Positions 1 to 10,342 of a stretch of 64,000 bases of DNA are shown here, one piece after another. Positions within the stretch are counted from its first letter, which is position 1, and each line of letters opens with the position of its first letter. The notes under the pieces were generated by a model that saw only the letters and a program-made list of their open reading frames with translations, was not told the DNA's origin and ran no database searches. Origin of the DNA: Paenibacillus validus NBRC 15382 (GTDB taxonomy: Bacteria > Bacillota > Bacilli > Paenibacillales > NBRC-103111); NCBI RefSeq assembly GCF_004000985.1, contig NZ_BIMH01000005.1, forward strand, positions 1-64,000, in the 5' to 3' direction. Made by a program: the position numbers and the translations under genes.

Positions 1-2
1 AC

Positions 3-71
3 GTTTATTTATGGGGGGGACGGATTGTTTTGAGCCAGGCGCAGGAAAAGATGAAGATCGGATCGGAATAA
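3..71 (+). CDS. C-terminal end of an unidentified protein (partial, cut by window edge)
   Basis: One frame is open from the window edge to a TAA at 69-71 and ends in a short hydrophilic tail (…AQEKMKIGSE). It stops 13 bases before the likely start of the FHA gene, as expected for the preceding gene of an operon. In Paenibacillus, DUF6382/FHA genes often follow Tad/Flp-type pilus genes, so a TadE-like minor pilin is possible, but 22 residues cannot identify a family. A second frame ending at the ATGA near 79-82 is also open and cannot be excluded. Confidence 0.35.
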   Translation, partial: VYLWGGRIVLSQAQEKMKIGSE

Positions 72-84
72 AGGGGGGATGAAC

Positions 85-1737
85 TTGACACAATCGATCT
101 ACGGGCTTCAGGTCGATTACAAGAAACAACAGGGTCACTTTATGACATTAACGGCCCCTGAGGGTCTGAAGCAGGAAGAACTGTCCGAGTTTCAATTGCG
201 GATGGTGTCAGCGAATCGGATACCAAAGCTGCTTGAGCTGCAAGTGGAAGCAAAAGACGCCAGGCTGACTTTGTTTTACAATATTACAGGCAAACGTATG
301 TTAACGCAGGGGCTTAGAATCGAGCCGCTTTCTTTGAAGCAATACTACGGGCTGCTGCTGCAAATCGTTGAAGTGCTCGACGACAGCAGCGTGTATATGC
401 TGCAGCCTGGACGTTACTTGCTTAAAGAGGATTTTATTTTTTACGGGTTCGGGCTTGATGATCTGTATTTGACTTATGTGCCTAAAGAACATTTGGACGG
501 GAAGGCGTCGGTTTCCACAGATTTGCAGCATTTGGCCTCCCGCTGGATCCATCGGGTCGTAGAACTGCAGGGTAACGGCTTTCAGGAGGTGATGCGTTAC
601 TTGCAGGAAGAAACGTTCAACCTTCCGGAACTGAAGCGGTTACTGCTGCGGCAGCTGGAGCGTTCGCCGGGTTCGGCAGCGGCAGCAGGTCCATCCGCCG
701 TCATTCAGGAAATGATGGAGGCGGGAGCCTCGTCTGCTGTTCGCCCTGACTTGGTTCCGCCTGCACCTCCCCTGTTCAAGGAGACGCCCTGGGGGGACGA
801 GGCTGTGATACCGGTACCCGATAAATCGGAAAAGCAACCCTTTGAACCGCTTAAGAAGCGGCTGTTTCTCCTGCTGGGAGCTGTGCTCGTGCTTTGCTTC
901 GTTTGGAAGCTGTATGCGGAAAATCCGAACGAGCAGAAGCTTTACTTGAGCGCGGGAAGTACGGTTTTCTTGGGAGCTGCTTTACTATGGGGTTATCGGA
1001 GAATGGGACGGGAACGCGGGTATGAACGACCCGGCTCCATCGAACTAGGCAGCGCTGGCGTATTGGCGCCGAAAGCAGAGGAGGAGGCAGCCAGGCACGC
1101 ATTTTTGAGCCGTGCCGGACTGGTGGAAGAATTGTATACGCCGGTGGACGATCGATCGACGCTTGCCGAACCGGACGGTTATGCGGTCCGGGCGCAAGCA
1201 TGGGATAAAGCTGGCGATAACCCGATCTGGTCGTCCGCATGGAATAAGAATGAAGCCGGAGATTATGCGCTCCAGTCGTCGTCCGCAAGGAACGAGGCTG
1301 GTCACGTTGCGGCAGGTCCATCCCTGTGGCAGCATTCTTCCGTCCATTCGGAATTAAGCGGTCGAACGACGCTGCTGCTTCCATCGGATGCCACCGTCCT
1401 GCTTGGCCCGCCGCAAGCAGGCATTCATGTGAAAATGCCGTATTTGGAAGTATCGCGAAGCGGGAGCGGGGGGAGCCTGGAGCGAATCGATCTGAGCAAG
1501 CCCAGCTTCGTGATCGGACGCCAAGGGGCGGAGGCCGACTGGGTGATCGAGGAGGCAGGCGTATCCCGGCTGCACGCCGAGTTTGTGAAAGAGCCGGACG
1601 GATACGCGGTTAAAGATCTTGGATCGCGCAACGGAACATGGCTGAACGGCGAGTTGTTGGTTCCTTATCAGACGCATCCTCTTCGTGAAGGCGATATCGT
1701 AAAAATTATATCGACCGAAATCATCTATAAAATTTGA
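85..1737 (+). CDS. DUF6382/FHA domain membrane protein
   Basis: The protein has about 550 residues. The first ~200 form a DUF6382-type domain. Two hydrophobic segments follow near residues 260-300 (around LLLGAVLVLCFVW and STVFLGAALLWGY). A long low-complexity stretch leads to a C-terminal FHA domain from about residue 473, with the family signatures GRQ, SRLHAEF and GSRNGTWLNG. FHA domains bind phosphothreonine, so it probably reads the output of a Ser/Thr kinase; the PP2C phosphatase gene at 2433 would oppose that kinase. I place the start at TTG 85 because the run of G at 73-78 abuts the ATG at 79 with no spacing but lies 6 bases before the TTG. The 3' end has a decayed copy at 2307-2429. 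Confidence 0.82.
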   Translation: MTQSIYGLQVDYKKQQGHFMTLTAPEGLKQEELSEFQLRMVSANRIPKLLELQVEAKDARLTLFYNITGKRMLTQGLRIEPLSLKQYYGLLLQIVEVLDDSSVYMLQPGRYLLKEDFIFYGFGLDDLYLTYVPKEHLDGKASVSTDLQHLASRWIHRVVELQGNGFQEVMRYLQEETFNLPELKRLLLRQLERSPGSAAAAGPSAVIQEMMEAGASSAVRPDLVPPAPPLFKETPWGDEAVIPVPDKSEKQPFEPLKKRLFLLLGAVLVLCFVWKLYAENPNEQKLYLSAGSTVFLGAALLWGYRRMGRERGYERPGSIELGSAGVLAPKAEEEAARHAFLSRAGLVEELYTPVDDRSTLAEPDGYAVRAQAWDKAGDNPIWSSAWNKNEAGDYALQSSSARNEAGHVAAGPSLWQHSSVHSELSGRTTLLLPSDATVLLGPPQAGIHVKMPYLEVSRSGSGGSLERIDLSKPSFVIGRQGAEADWVIEEAGVSRLHAEFVKEPDGYAVKDLGSRNGTWLNGELLVPYQTHPLREGDIVKIISTEIIYKI

Positions 1738-1750
1738 AGATCATCGCAGC

Positions 1751-2140
1751 TCAATCGCCCAAATAAACCATGGCTTCAATCTCTATCAGGGCGTCGGGGT
1801 GAGAGAGTCTGCTCACTTCAACCAGTGTGCTGGCAGGCTTGTCATTGCCGAAATAACGCTCGCGGACAGAGGCGATTTCAGAACGGCGTTGGATGTCTGT
1901 CAAAAAGATAGTCAGTTTGACGACATCGGAGAAATGGACTTCCGCTTCGTCTAAAACCGACTTGATGTTTTGAAATACTTGCTCGGCCTGGATTTCGGCA
2001 TTCCCCAAGCCGACAAGGCGACCAAGATGATCGGTAGGCAGCATCCCGGATACGATCATCATGTTACCGAAGATCACGGCGTCGCTATAAAGCACGCCCG
2101 TTTTCCGGGAGTTTTTCTGAATGCGTCGGATTTTACTCAT
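1751..2140 (-). CDS. RidA/YjgF-family protein
   Basis: A RidA (YjgF/YER057c/UK114) fold protein of about 129 residues. RidA enzymes hydrolyse reactive enamine/imine intermediates from PLP enzymes. The C-terminal signature ALIEIEAMV is clear. The arginine of archetypal RidA (the PAR motif that binds the substrate carboxylate) is replaced here by serine (PAS), so it is probably a divergent Rid subfamily member with uncertain deaminase activity. ATG 2140 lies 11 bases after AAGGAG; TTG 2146, 5 bases after it, is an alternative start. It points against its neighbours and sits between the FHA gene and a decayed copy of that gene's 3' end, so it looks like an insertion into an older FHA-PP2C arrangement. 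Confidence 0.82.
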   Translation of the reverse strand: MSKIRRIQKNSRKTGVLYSDAVIFGNMMIVSGMLPTDHLGRLVGLGNAEIQAEQVFQNIKSVLDEAEVHFSDVVKLTIFLTDIQRRSEIASVRERYFGNDKPASTLVEVSRLSHPDALIEIEAMVYLGD

Positions 2141-2306
2141 GCACAATTTATCTCCTTTTCAATTAACAATCACCGGGAGTATTCATCCGGCGTGATGTAA
2201 CGATATTTCAAGTAAAAAGCTAAACTTCACTTTTTTCAATTGCGATGTTCCTTTATATGAAACAGTTAAGTGTCAGATGAAGTCGTCAAATGGACTCAAA
2301 AATTGT

Positions 2307-2429
2307 GGAATTTGCCATGTTGCAAGGGTGACCGGCGAACTTTTACCCCTTTTTCAGGTGCATCCGCTCGGCTAAGATGATATAGTAAACATCATAACGA
2401 CCGAAATCACCTATAAATTGGAGACTTGA
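2307..2429 (+). pseudogene. Decayed duplicate of the FHA gene 3' end
   Basis: One frame of this stretch reads GELLPLFQVHPLG, stop, DDIVNIITTEITYK. The FHA gene ends GELLVPYQTHPLREGDIVKI followed by ISTEIIYK. DNA identity is obvious over about 75 bases (1655-1735 against 2345-2420) and fades upstream. The copy has a stop at 2373 and no start codon, so it cannot make an FHA domain. It directly precedes the PP2C gene and may now serve only as leader sequence. Confidence 0.75.
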
Positions 2430-2432
2430 GCC

Positions 2433-3317
2433 GTGAAAAAAACGATTGCCGTACACTGGCACTATGGCGCCGCCACCCATAGCGGTTGGCACCGTGCGAC
2501 GAACGACGACCGCTCTTTGATACGCATTGGACTGACCGCTGGCGGAACGCCTTATGCCGTGGCGGCGCTTGCCGACGGTATGGGCGGGCTTGGGGCCGGC
2601 GGGGCGGCCGGGGACGCCGCGATGGAGGGACTTCGCACATGGCTGGAGGAGCGGCTGTCGAAGCTGCTCGATCGCAAGGACCGGTGGAGCGCGTTCGAGC
2701 GTGAAGCCGTCCGGCAATTCCAAACGATTCACGGCCAAATCGTGGAACAAAGTCATAAGCAGGGGGAGCGTCAAGGAACGACGCTTACGCTGCTTCTTTT
2801 GATCGGCGCCGTTTATTTGATCGTTCATATCGGCGACTGCCGCGTGTACAAATTTAGTCCGGGCCAAGACTTGAAGCGGCTCACCCGCGATCATACTTGG
2901 GTAAACGGACAAGTGCGGCGGGGGCTGATGTCGAATGAGACGGCACGTAAACACCCGAAGCGGAACGTTCTGCTCTCGTTTCTCGGAATGAACGGCAATC
3001 CGCGCGTCGAGGTGCAAAGCGGGCTTTACACGCCGGGGACGCTGTTCTTGCTGTCCAGCGACGGATTTCACGGATCGTTCCCGGAAACGGAAATTCGCGT
3101 CATGCTGACGGCAGCCCGGGACCGCGGGGAGGGCGCGCAGGCGATCTGCGACGAGCTGCTTTCCCGGACGCTGGAGCACCGGGCTGCGGACAATATCAGT
3201 ATTCTCGTGTTGAAGGCGATGGACCGGCATGCGGGCGACGACCCGATCTTGATCGGGTTAAAGCTTTTCTTGCACCGGCTGCGTCGTTTGCGGCTGTCAT
3301 CCTATTTTCTTCCGTAA
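2433..3317 (+). CDS. PP2C-family Ser/Thr protein phosphatase
   Basis: A 294-residue PPM/PP2C phosphatase, a metal-dependent enzyme that removes phosphate from serine/threonine. Motifs appear in the family order: SGWHRATNDDR near residue 17 (the usual SNxGxxRxxNED), ADGMGG near 47, GDCR near 132 with the metal-binding aspartate, SSDGFHG near 208, and AADNIS near 250. There is no transmembrane segment, so it is probably cytoplasmic. The start is GTG 2433, twelve bases after GGAG at 2420. With the upstream FHA gene it forms a phospho-signalling pair; no Ser/Thr kinase gene for this pair lies in the window. Confidence 0.88.
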   Translation: MKKTIAVHWHYGAATHSGWHRATNDDRSLIRIGLTAGGTPYAVAALADGMGGLGAGGAAGDAAMEGLRTWLEERLSKLLDRKDRWSAFEREAVRQFQTIHGQIVEQSHKQGERQGTTLTLLLLIGAVYLIVHIGDCRVYKFSPGQDLKRLTRDHTWVNGQVRRGLMSNETARKHPKRNVLLSFLGMNGNPRVEVQSGLYTPGTLFLLSSDGFHGSFPETEIRVMLTAARDRGEGAQAICDELLSRTLEHRAADNISILVLKAMDRHAGDDPILIGLKLFLHRLRRLRLSSYFLP

Positions 3318-3363
3318 ACGACAGCTTGGAAGCGAATCGATCTAGCTTCCTCCTTACAGGTAA

Positions 3364-3372
3364 TGATATAAT
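3364..3372 (+). promoter_or_regulatory. Extended -10 promoter for the Dabb gene
   Basis: TG, one base, then a perfect TATAAT at 3367-3372. This is an extended -10 sigma-A element about 105 bases before the Dabb start. No good -35 box is seen at the right distance, which extended -10 promoters tolerate. Confidence 0.5.
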
Positions 3373-3477
3373 GAGTTGTCCATCAAGGTTTGGAACTTCG
3401 ATGAATGGTCGGCTGTGCAAGCCGGTAAATAAGCAGAATGATACATATAATGCGTAGCAACAAAAGGAGAACGTGAG

Positions 3478-3768
3478 ATGCTGACACACGTAGTTATGTT
3501 CAAATTGAAGGACCGCAGCCCGGAAGCCGTCCAAGCGACGGCTGGGGTGCTGAAAAATATGGAAGGCAAAATCGAGGTGCTGCGTTCGATCGAAGTAGGG
3601 ATTGACGTCCTTCGTTCGGACCGCTCTTACGACATCGTGCTGATCACGAAGTTCGATTCCAAGGACGATTTGAGTGTGTACGATAACCACCCGCTGCATG
3701 TCGAAGTGAAAGCGTACCTCAAGCAGGCGGTTGACGGAACGAGCGTGTGCGTCGATTTCGAAAGTTAA
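3478..3768 (+). CDS. Dabb family (stress-responsive A/B barrel) protein
   Basis: 96 residues forming a single dimeric alpha/beta barrel (Dabb) domain. The family hallmarks are the opening LTHVVMFKLKD and the late YDNHPLHVEV, with a conserved histidine at each end of the barrel. Members include plant stress proteins and bacterial proteins of unknown function; no catalytic role can be assigned. A strong ribosome site, AAAGGAG, lies 9 bases before ATG 3478. It is a stand-alone gene, convergent with the membrane protein gene at 3777. Confidence 0.85.
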   Translation: MLTHVVMFKLKDRSPEAVQATAGVLKNMEGKIEVLRSIEVGIDVLRSDRSYDIVLITKFDSKDDLSVYDNHPLHVEVKAYLKQAVDGTSVCVDFES

Positions 3769-3776
3769 GAAAAGCC

Positions 3777-4208
3777 CTACCACAAGGCGGGCTTCATGAC
3801 CATCAAACCGAGCATAACGAACAAGACGAACATATACAAATAAAGGGCCCGGCCTAATTTGCGGACGAGGACCTCACGCTCGTGATCCGGCTGACGCAGC
3901 TTGCGGAGTGTCGGTGAGAAGGCGCGAGCCATAAAGAAGAGTGAAGCGAACAGCACGACGAACGTGCCGAATATCCACGGGGTCGTCCATGGCAGCCCGC
4001 TGAGCCACATGAGCAGCAAGCCGGAGAAGACCAGCACATGACCGGTATGTTTGGAAAGTCGCACGACGAATTGAAATGAATCCAGATAAGTATGCAGGAC
4101 GGCGCCTTCGGCGCTTTGCAGCTTGCGAAGCATCGGCAAGAGGACGAAGAACGGACCGATGGATACCATCGCGCTGATCACGTGAATATAAACGAGCCAA
4201 GCGTACAT
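3777..4208 (-). CDS. Four-helix integral membrane protein (DUF2269-like)
   Basis: About 143 residues with four hydrophobic helices: an N-terminal YIHVISAMVSIGPFF segment, then segments around VLVFSGLLLMWLSG, FVVLFASLFFMA and MFVLFVMLGLMVM. Conserved histidines lie in the first helix and before the second (KHTGH). This layout fits the DUF2269/predicted integral membrane protein group, whose function is unknown. The start is ATG 4208 with GGAGG 13 bases upstream, or TTG 4217, which is in frame and closer to that site. Confidence 0.65.
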   Translation of the reverse strand: MYAWLVYIHVISAMVSIGPFFVLLPMLRKLQSAEGAVLHTYLDSFQFVVRLSKHTGHVLVFSGLLLMWLSGLPWTTPWIFGTFVVLFASLFFMARAFSPTLRKLRQPDHEREVLVRKLGRALYLYMFVLFVMLGLMVMKPALW

Positions 4209-4352
4209 GAGCGGCAAACAACCTCCAAGCAGGGGGATGGGTGAACAAACAAGAACAAGTGTAGCGAGATCGGCCGGTCGCCGGCTTGAGGAAGTCCTCA
4301 AGCGGGCAAACGGCGCCGCGCTGCACTGTTTTCATTTCAACAGGAGCTTTTC

Positions 4353-4685
4353 TTACAAGGCGCGAAACTCGTGAACCCACATTTTCATTTGCGGCATCCA
4401 CGGCATCCCGGCATGCAAAGACATGATGTACGTCTTATAGGCCTCTACACTCGGGTAACCTTCCGTTTGCACGTTCTCGTCGGTCAATTCGCCGATCGAT
4501 TGCTGGTAGACGCGTGTGACCTCATATCGATGCCCGCGCAGCTCCATAATTTCACCCGGGTCGGCGTACCGTCCGTTGCGGCGGGTAGTTGTTTTTTGGC
4601 CGCTCAATACTTTCTCAATGTCGGCTTCCACCGTAATCATCCGGTCGATCGAACAGGTTTTCGGCGGCAATGCTTCGGTTGTCAT
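4353..4685 (-). CDS. ASCH domain protein
   Basis: 110 residues. The ASCH beta-barrel signature is visible: IEKVLSGQKTTTRR near residue 24 and IMELRGHRYEVTRV near 46, then LTDEN…EGY near 69, typical of the ASCH/PUA-like fold thought to bind RNA or modified nucleosides. No partner domain is fused. A strong AAGGAGG lies 8 bases before ATG 4685. Its biological role is not known. Confidence 0.78.
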   Translation of the reverse strand: MTTEALPPKTCSIDRMITVEADIEKVLSGQKTTTRRNGRYADPGEIMELRGHRYEVTRVYQQSIGELTDENVQTEGYPSVEAYKTYIMSLHAGMPWMPQMKMWVHEFRAL

Positions 4686-4778
4686 TTTGTTTCCTCCTTG
4701 AGGGTTCGTCTGCAGTTATGCAATTCCATCCAAAAGCTTACACGAAAACGAAATTCGAATCAAATATAGGAGCGTGAC

Positions 4779-5837
4779 GTGAACTTGAACATGAACGAGT
4801 CATATATGCTGCAGCTGCTCCGAACGCTGCTCGAAACCCCCAGTCCGAGCGGCTTTTGCGCGGATATCATGCGCCTGTTGAAGCAGGAAGCCGCGGGGCT
4901 CGGTTATACGATGCAGCTGACGCCCAAGGGCAACGGCATCCTGACGGTAGAAGGGCGCGAGCCCGGCCGGACGATCGGCTTATCCGCACACGTCGATACG
5001 CTGGGCGCTATGGTGCGTTCGATCAAATCGAACGGAGCCTTGAGATTCACGCTTATCGGCGGCTACATGCTCGGCTCCGTGGAGAACGAGTATTGCCTCG
5101 TCCACACGCGTGACGGACGAACCTACACGGGGACGATTATGACCAACAAGCCGTCGGTCCACGTGTTCGCCGACGCCCGCGAGCTGAAACGCGAAGAGGC
5201 GGTCATGGAAGTGAGGCTCGACGAGCCGGTCGCATCGGAGCAGGATGTGAAGGCGCTTGGGATCGGGACAGGCGACTTTATTTCGTTCGATCCGCGCGCG
5301 CAATTTTTGCAGAACGGGTATATCAAGTCCCGCCACCTTGATGATAAAGCGGGCGTCGCGGCCTTGTTCGGACTGCTGGAATGGCTGAAAAGGGAAAACG
5401 TTCAGCCGGCCTGCACGCTTCAGCTGCTGATTAGCACGTATGAAGAAGTCGGGCACGGCGCCGCATGGATTCCCTCCGCCATTACCGAATTGCTCGCCGT
5501 CGATATGGGGGCAATGGGTGACGATCTGCGCAGCACCGAGCTGGACGTCTCGATTTGCGCCAAAGACTCGTCGGGGCCTTACGATTACGCGATGACGTCG
5601 CAATTGATCCAGCTGGCTAAACGCGAAGGCTTGTCCTATGCGGTCGACATTTACCCGCAGTACGGATCCGACGCCTCGGCCGCCCTGCGCGGAGGCAGCA
5701 ACATTCGCGCCGCGCTGATCGGTCCTGGCGTACACGCTTCGCATGCGATGGAACGGACGCACCGGCAAGGCATCGCTCATACCGCGGCGCTGCTCGCCGC
5801 TTACGTGACGGACCCGGCGCCCTTGTACGAGGCGTAA
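4779..5837 (+). CDS. M42 family metallopeptidase
   Basis: 352 residues of the M42 (glutamyl aminopeptidase/cellulase M, FrvX-like) family, cytoplasmic dizinc aminopeptidases that form dodecameric shells. Metal and catalytic residues are in place: SAHVDTLGAM near residue 69 (His), HLDDKAGVAAL near 187 (bridging Asp), TYEEVGHGA near 219 (general-base Glu and metal Glu), AVDMGAMG near 240 (Asp), and the final HASHAMERTH near 320. The start is GTG 4779 with AGGAG 5-6 bases upstream. It is a single gene followed 45 bases later by the ABC-F gene. Confidence 0.9.
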   Translation: MNLNMNESYMLQLLRTLLETPSPSGFCADIMRLLKQEAAGLGYTMQLTPKGNGILTVEGREPGRTIGLSAHVDTLGAMVRSIKSNGALRFTLIGGYMLGSVENEYCLVHTRDGRTYTGTIMTNKPSVHVFADARELKREEAVMEVRLDEPVASEQDVKALGIGTGDFISFDPRAQFLQNGYIKSRHLDDKAGVAALFGLLEWLKRENVQPACTLQLLISTYEEVGHGAAWIPSAITELLAVDMGAMGDDLRSTELDVSICAKDSSGPYDYAMTSQLIQLAKREGLSYAVDIYPQYGSDASAALRGGSNIRAALIGPGVHASHAMERTHRQGIAHTAALLAAYVTDPAPLYEA

Positions 5838-5882
5838 CAGCCTTGCCCGTAAGCAGCCGCTTGAAGAGAGGAAGATGCGATC

Positions 5883-7826
5883 ATGAATATCGTGACGGTT
5901 GAAGATTTATATAAAAGCTACGGTGAAAAAGTGCTGTTCGACGGCATTTCGTTTCAAATCAATGAGAAGGAGCGGATCGGCCTCGTCGGCGTGAACGGGA
6001 CGGGCAAATCGACGCTGCTTCGGGTGATGGCCGGTCTTGAAACGACGGAGCGCGGCAAGCTGACGCACGCCAATCATTTTCACGTCGAATATTTGCCGCA
6101 GCAGCCCGAGTTCGACATGGAGTCGACGGTGCTCGAACAGGTGTTCCACGGCGATACGCCGATTATGAAGGCACTCCGCGAGTACGAATGGGCGCTCGCC
6201 GAACTCCAGCTCGCGCCGGAGGATGAGAAGCGGCAGGCGAAGCTGTTCGCCGCGCAAAGCCGGATGGACGCCAGCGGCGCCTGGGATGCGCAGACGACGG
6301 CAAAGACGGTGCTCTCCAAGCTCGGCATCCGCGACTTCGCGCAGAAGGTCGGCACCCTGTCCGGCGGCCAGCGCAAACGCGTCGCGATGGCGCGCGTGCT
6401 CATCCAGCCTGCCGACCTGCTGATTCTGGACGAGCCGACCAACCACATCGACCACGAGACGGTCGAATGGCTGGAGGGTTTCCTCGCCGGGTGGAAAGGC
6501 GCGCTGCTGCTTGTTACGCACGACCGGTACTTCTTGGACCGGGTGACGAATCGCATGTTCGAGCTGGATCGCGGCAAGCTGTACAGCTACGAAGGGAACT
6601 ATGCTTCGTTTCTGGAGAAAAAAGCGGAACGCCTCGAACGGGAAGCCTCCATGGAAGACAAGCGGCAGAACCTGCTGCGGCGCGAGCTGGCCTGGCTGCG
6701 AAGAGGCGCAAAAGCGCGGACGACGAAGCAGAAGGCGCGCGTGGACCGCGTCGTCGAGCTGCGCGACCGCAAGGTCGACGGTCCGTCCGGGAGCCTCGAT
6801 ATGTCGCTGGGCGCAAGCCGTCTAGGGAAAAAGATTATGGAGCTTGAGAATGTCTCAAAAGCTTACGACACGCGCCGCATCGTCGACTCATTCAGCTACA
6901 TCGTGCTGCCCGAAGACCGCATCGGCATCATCGGTCCGAACGGCACCGGCAAATCGACGTTCCTCAACATGCTGGCGGGACGGATTCAGCCGGACAGCGG
7001 CGAAATCGCCGTCGGACCGACGGTTAAGCTTGCCTACTATACGCAGGAGAGCGTCGAGATGGACGAGAAGATGCGGGCGATCGAGTACATCAAGGAAGCG
7101 GCCGAAGTGATCCGCACGACCAGCGGCGAAGCCATTACCGCTTCACAGATGCTGGAGCGGTTCCTGTTCACCTCGGCTCAACAGTGGACGCCGATCGGCA
7201 AGCTGTCGGGCGGCGAGCGCAGAAGGCTGTATTTGCTGCGGACGCTGATGGGCGAACCGAACGTGCTGCTGCTCGACGAACCGACGAACGATCTCGACAT
7301 TCAGACGTTGACGATTCTCGAAGAGTATTTGGAAGACTTCCCGGGTGTCGTCATCACCGTCTCCCATGACCGTTATTTCCTGGACCGGACGGCGGACCAT
7401 TTGTTCGTTTTCGAAGGGGACGGGAAGGTGCGCAAGTTTTACGGCAACTACAGCGAATATTTGGAGCAGACGAAGCAGGAGCGGCAGCAGGAGAGCGATA
7501 CGGCTCGTACCGGGAAGGCGGATGCACCGAAGAGTGCGCAAGGCCAGGCATCGACGGCAGGCGACCGCCGGGAGGCGAACCAGAACCGTCCGAGAAAGCT
7601 TTCTTTTAAAGAACAGAAAGAGTGGGACGAAATCGAAGGCAAAATCGCCGATATGGAAGAAAAGCTCGCGGAAGTGAAGCGGGGCATCGAGAGAGCCGGG
7701 AGCGACTACGGCAAAGTGCAGGAGCTTTACCGCGAGGAGCAGGAGCTTACCGAGAAGCTGGAGCAGGCGATGGAGCGCTGGTCGGAGCTGTCGGAGCTGG
7801 TCGAGAGCATCTCCCAACAGAAATAA
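5883..7826 (+). CDS. ABC-F ATPase, YfmR/Uup type
   Basis: 647 residues with two ABC ATPase domains and no membrane segment: an ABC-F protein acting on the ribosome. The first domain has Walker A GVNGTGKST near residue 39, signature LSGGQRKR near 160 and Walker B LLILDEPTNH. The second has GPNGTGKST near 350 and LSGGERRR near 440. A charged coiled-coil C-terminal domain (about 540-647) follows, as in Uup and Bacillus YfmR, which resolve stalled ribosomes. The linker is arginine- and lysine-rich (WLRRGAKARTTKQKARVDR). AGAGGAAG precedes ATG 5883. Confidence 0.9.
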   Translation: MNIVTVEDLYKSYGEKVLFDGISFQINEKERIGLVGVNGTGKSTLLRVMAGLETTERGKLTHANHFHVEYLPQQPEFDMESTVLEQVFHGDTPIMKALREYEWALAELQLAPEDEKRQAKLFAAQSRMDASGAWDAQTTAKTVLSKLGIRDFAQKVGTLSGGQRKRVAMARVLIQPADLLILDEPTNHIDHETVEWLEGFLAGWKGALLLVTHDRYFLDRVTNRMFELDRGKLYSYEGNYASFLEKKAERLEREASMEDKRQNLLRRELAWLRRGAKARTTKQKARVDRVVELRDRKVDGPSGSLDMSLGASRLGKKIMELENVSKAYDTRRIVDSFSYIVLPEDRIGIIGPNGTGKSTFLNMLAGRIQPDSGEIAVGPTVKLAYYTQESVEMDEKMRAIEYIKEAAEVIRTTSGEAITASQMLERFLFTSAQQWTPIGKLSGGERRRLYLLRTLMGEPNVLLLDEPTNDLDIQTLTILEEYLEDFPGVVITVSHDRYFLDRTADHLFVFEGDGKVRKFYGNYSEYLEQTKQERQQESDTARTGKADAPKSAQGQASTAGDRREANQNRPRKLSFKEQKEWDEIEGKIADMEEKLAEVKRGIERAGSDYGKVQELYREEQELTEKLEQAMERWSELSELVESISQQK

Positions 7827-7846
7827 AGGCGCGCTGTATAATCTTT

Positions 7847-9555
<1,709 letters not shown>

Positions 9556-9601
9556 TACAGGTCTGACGCCAGCGCGTTTGCTTCCGTCGCGCGCGACAAA
9601 A

Positions 9602-9647
9602 GAAAAGGATGAGCGGCAGCCCTTCCGGGCAGCCCTCATCCTTCTTT
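9602..9647. terminator. Bidirectional terminator
   Basis: A long hairpin: GAAAAGGATGAG at 9602-9613 pairs with CTCATCCTTCTTT at 9635-9647, with an inner GCAGCCC/GGGCAGC pairing. A on the left and T on the right serve both the ABC-F gene and the convergent small gene. Confidence 0.8.
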
Positions 9648-9662
9648 AACACCTATGGCCGA

Positions 9663-9860
9663 TTAGCTTCCGCCGGTACGACGGCGTTGATTGTTCGGTT
9701 TCTTATTGTTCTGGCTGCGCATGACCGCGTCGCTGCCAGCCCGCTGCTGCGGATTGTTCTTCGCGTCAAGCTGAGCTTGTTTCTTCTGTGCAAGCTTGTT
9801 CTTGATCGCATCCGCCAAGCTCACCTTGCGCGGTTCTTCCGAGTTATTCATTTCCGACAT
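9663..9860 (-). CDS. Small basic hypothetical protein
   Basis: 65 residues, hydrophilic and basic, with no cysteine or hydrophobic segment. It has an acidic start, a helical SLADAIKNKLAQKKQAQ stretch, and a disordered Asn/Gln/Arg-rich tail ending RRRTGGS. AGGTG lies upstream of ATG 9860. It shares a convergent terminator with the ABC-F gene. I recognise no domain; it may be a lineage-specific nucleic-acid-binding or spore-associated peptide, but that is a guess. Confidence 0.6.
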   Translation of the reverse strand: MSEMNNSEEPRKVSLADAIKNKLAQKKQAQLDAKNNPQQRAGSDAVMRSQNNKKPNNQRRRTGGS

Positions 9861-9958
9861 TTGTATACACCTGCCTGTAGATCAATATAGTACCATCATA
9901 CCGGATTTGTCCACCCGGAAGCAACATTCAAAAATAAAGCCGAGAAGGGGGCGTTGAG

Positions 9959-10297
9959 ATGGGATTGCCCGACTGGTCGGAGAAGGAGCTGAAGGCCCTG
10001 AGTCTCCCGCCCGTTACGCCTGCGGACCGAGCGGACGAACCGACGCGTTATGTGCTGTTCCATACGCCGCTATGCGGCACATGTCAAGCGGGCCGGCGAA
10101 TGCTGGAGGTCGTGGCCTCCATGGATCCGGGTCTGACTATCGGACAGACGAACATCAACTTGTGCCGGGAGCTGCCTTATGACTGGCAGATCGAAAGCGT
10201 ACCTTGCCTGGTCAAACTGGAGCGCGGTGTTCCGACCGGCAAGCGGTACAGAATGGAAGGGGTCGCCGAGCTCTACGCCTGGATGAGAACAACGTAA
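9959..10297 (+). CDS. Thioredoxin-like protein
   Basis: 112 residues with a thioredoxin fold. A beta strand YVLFHTPLCGTC ends in the redox motif CGTC near residue 41, and ESVPCLV near 80 provides the cis-proline loop, with an extra cysteine directly after the proline. There is no signal peptide, so it is cytoplasmic. A GGGGGCG site precedes ATG 9959. The next gene is kapB, 45 bases on; co-transcription is plausible. The substrate is unknown. Confidence 0.8.
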   Translation: MGLPDWSEKELKALSLPPVTPADRADEPTRYVLFHTPLCGTCQAGRRMLEVVASMDPGLTIGQTNINLCRELPYDWQIESVPCLVKLERGVPTGKRYRMEGVAELYAWMRTT

Positions 10298-10342
10298 CAA
10301 CGTAATCCAGCCGAAACCTGAATGAAGGAAGGGAGAATTCAT

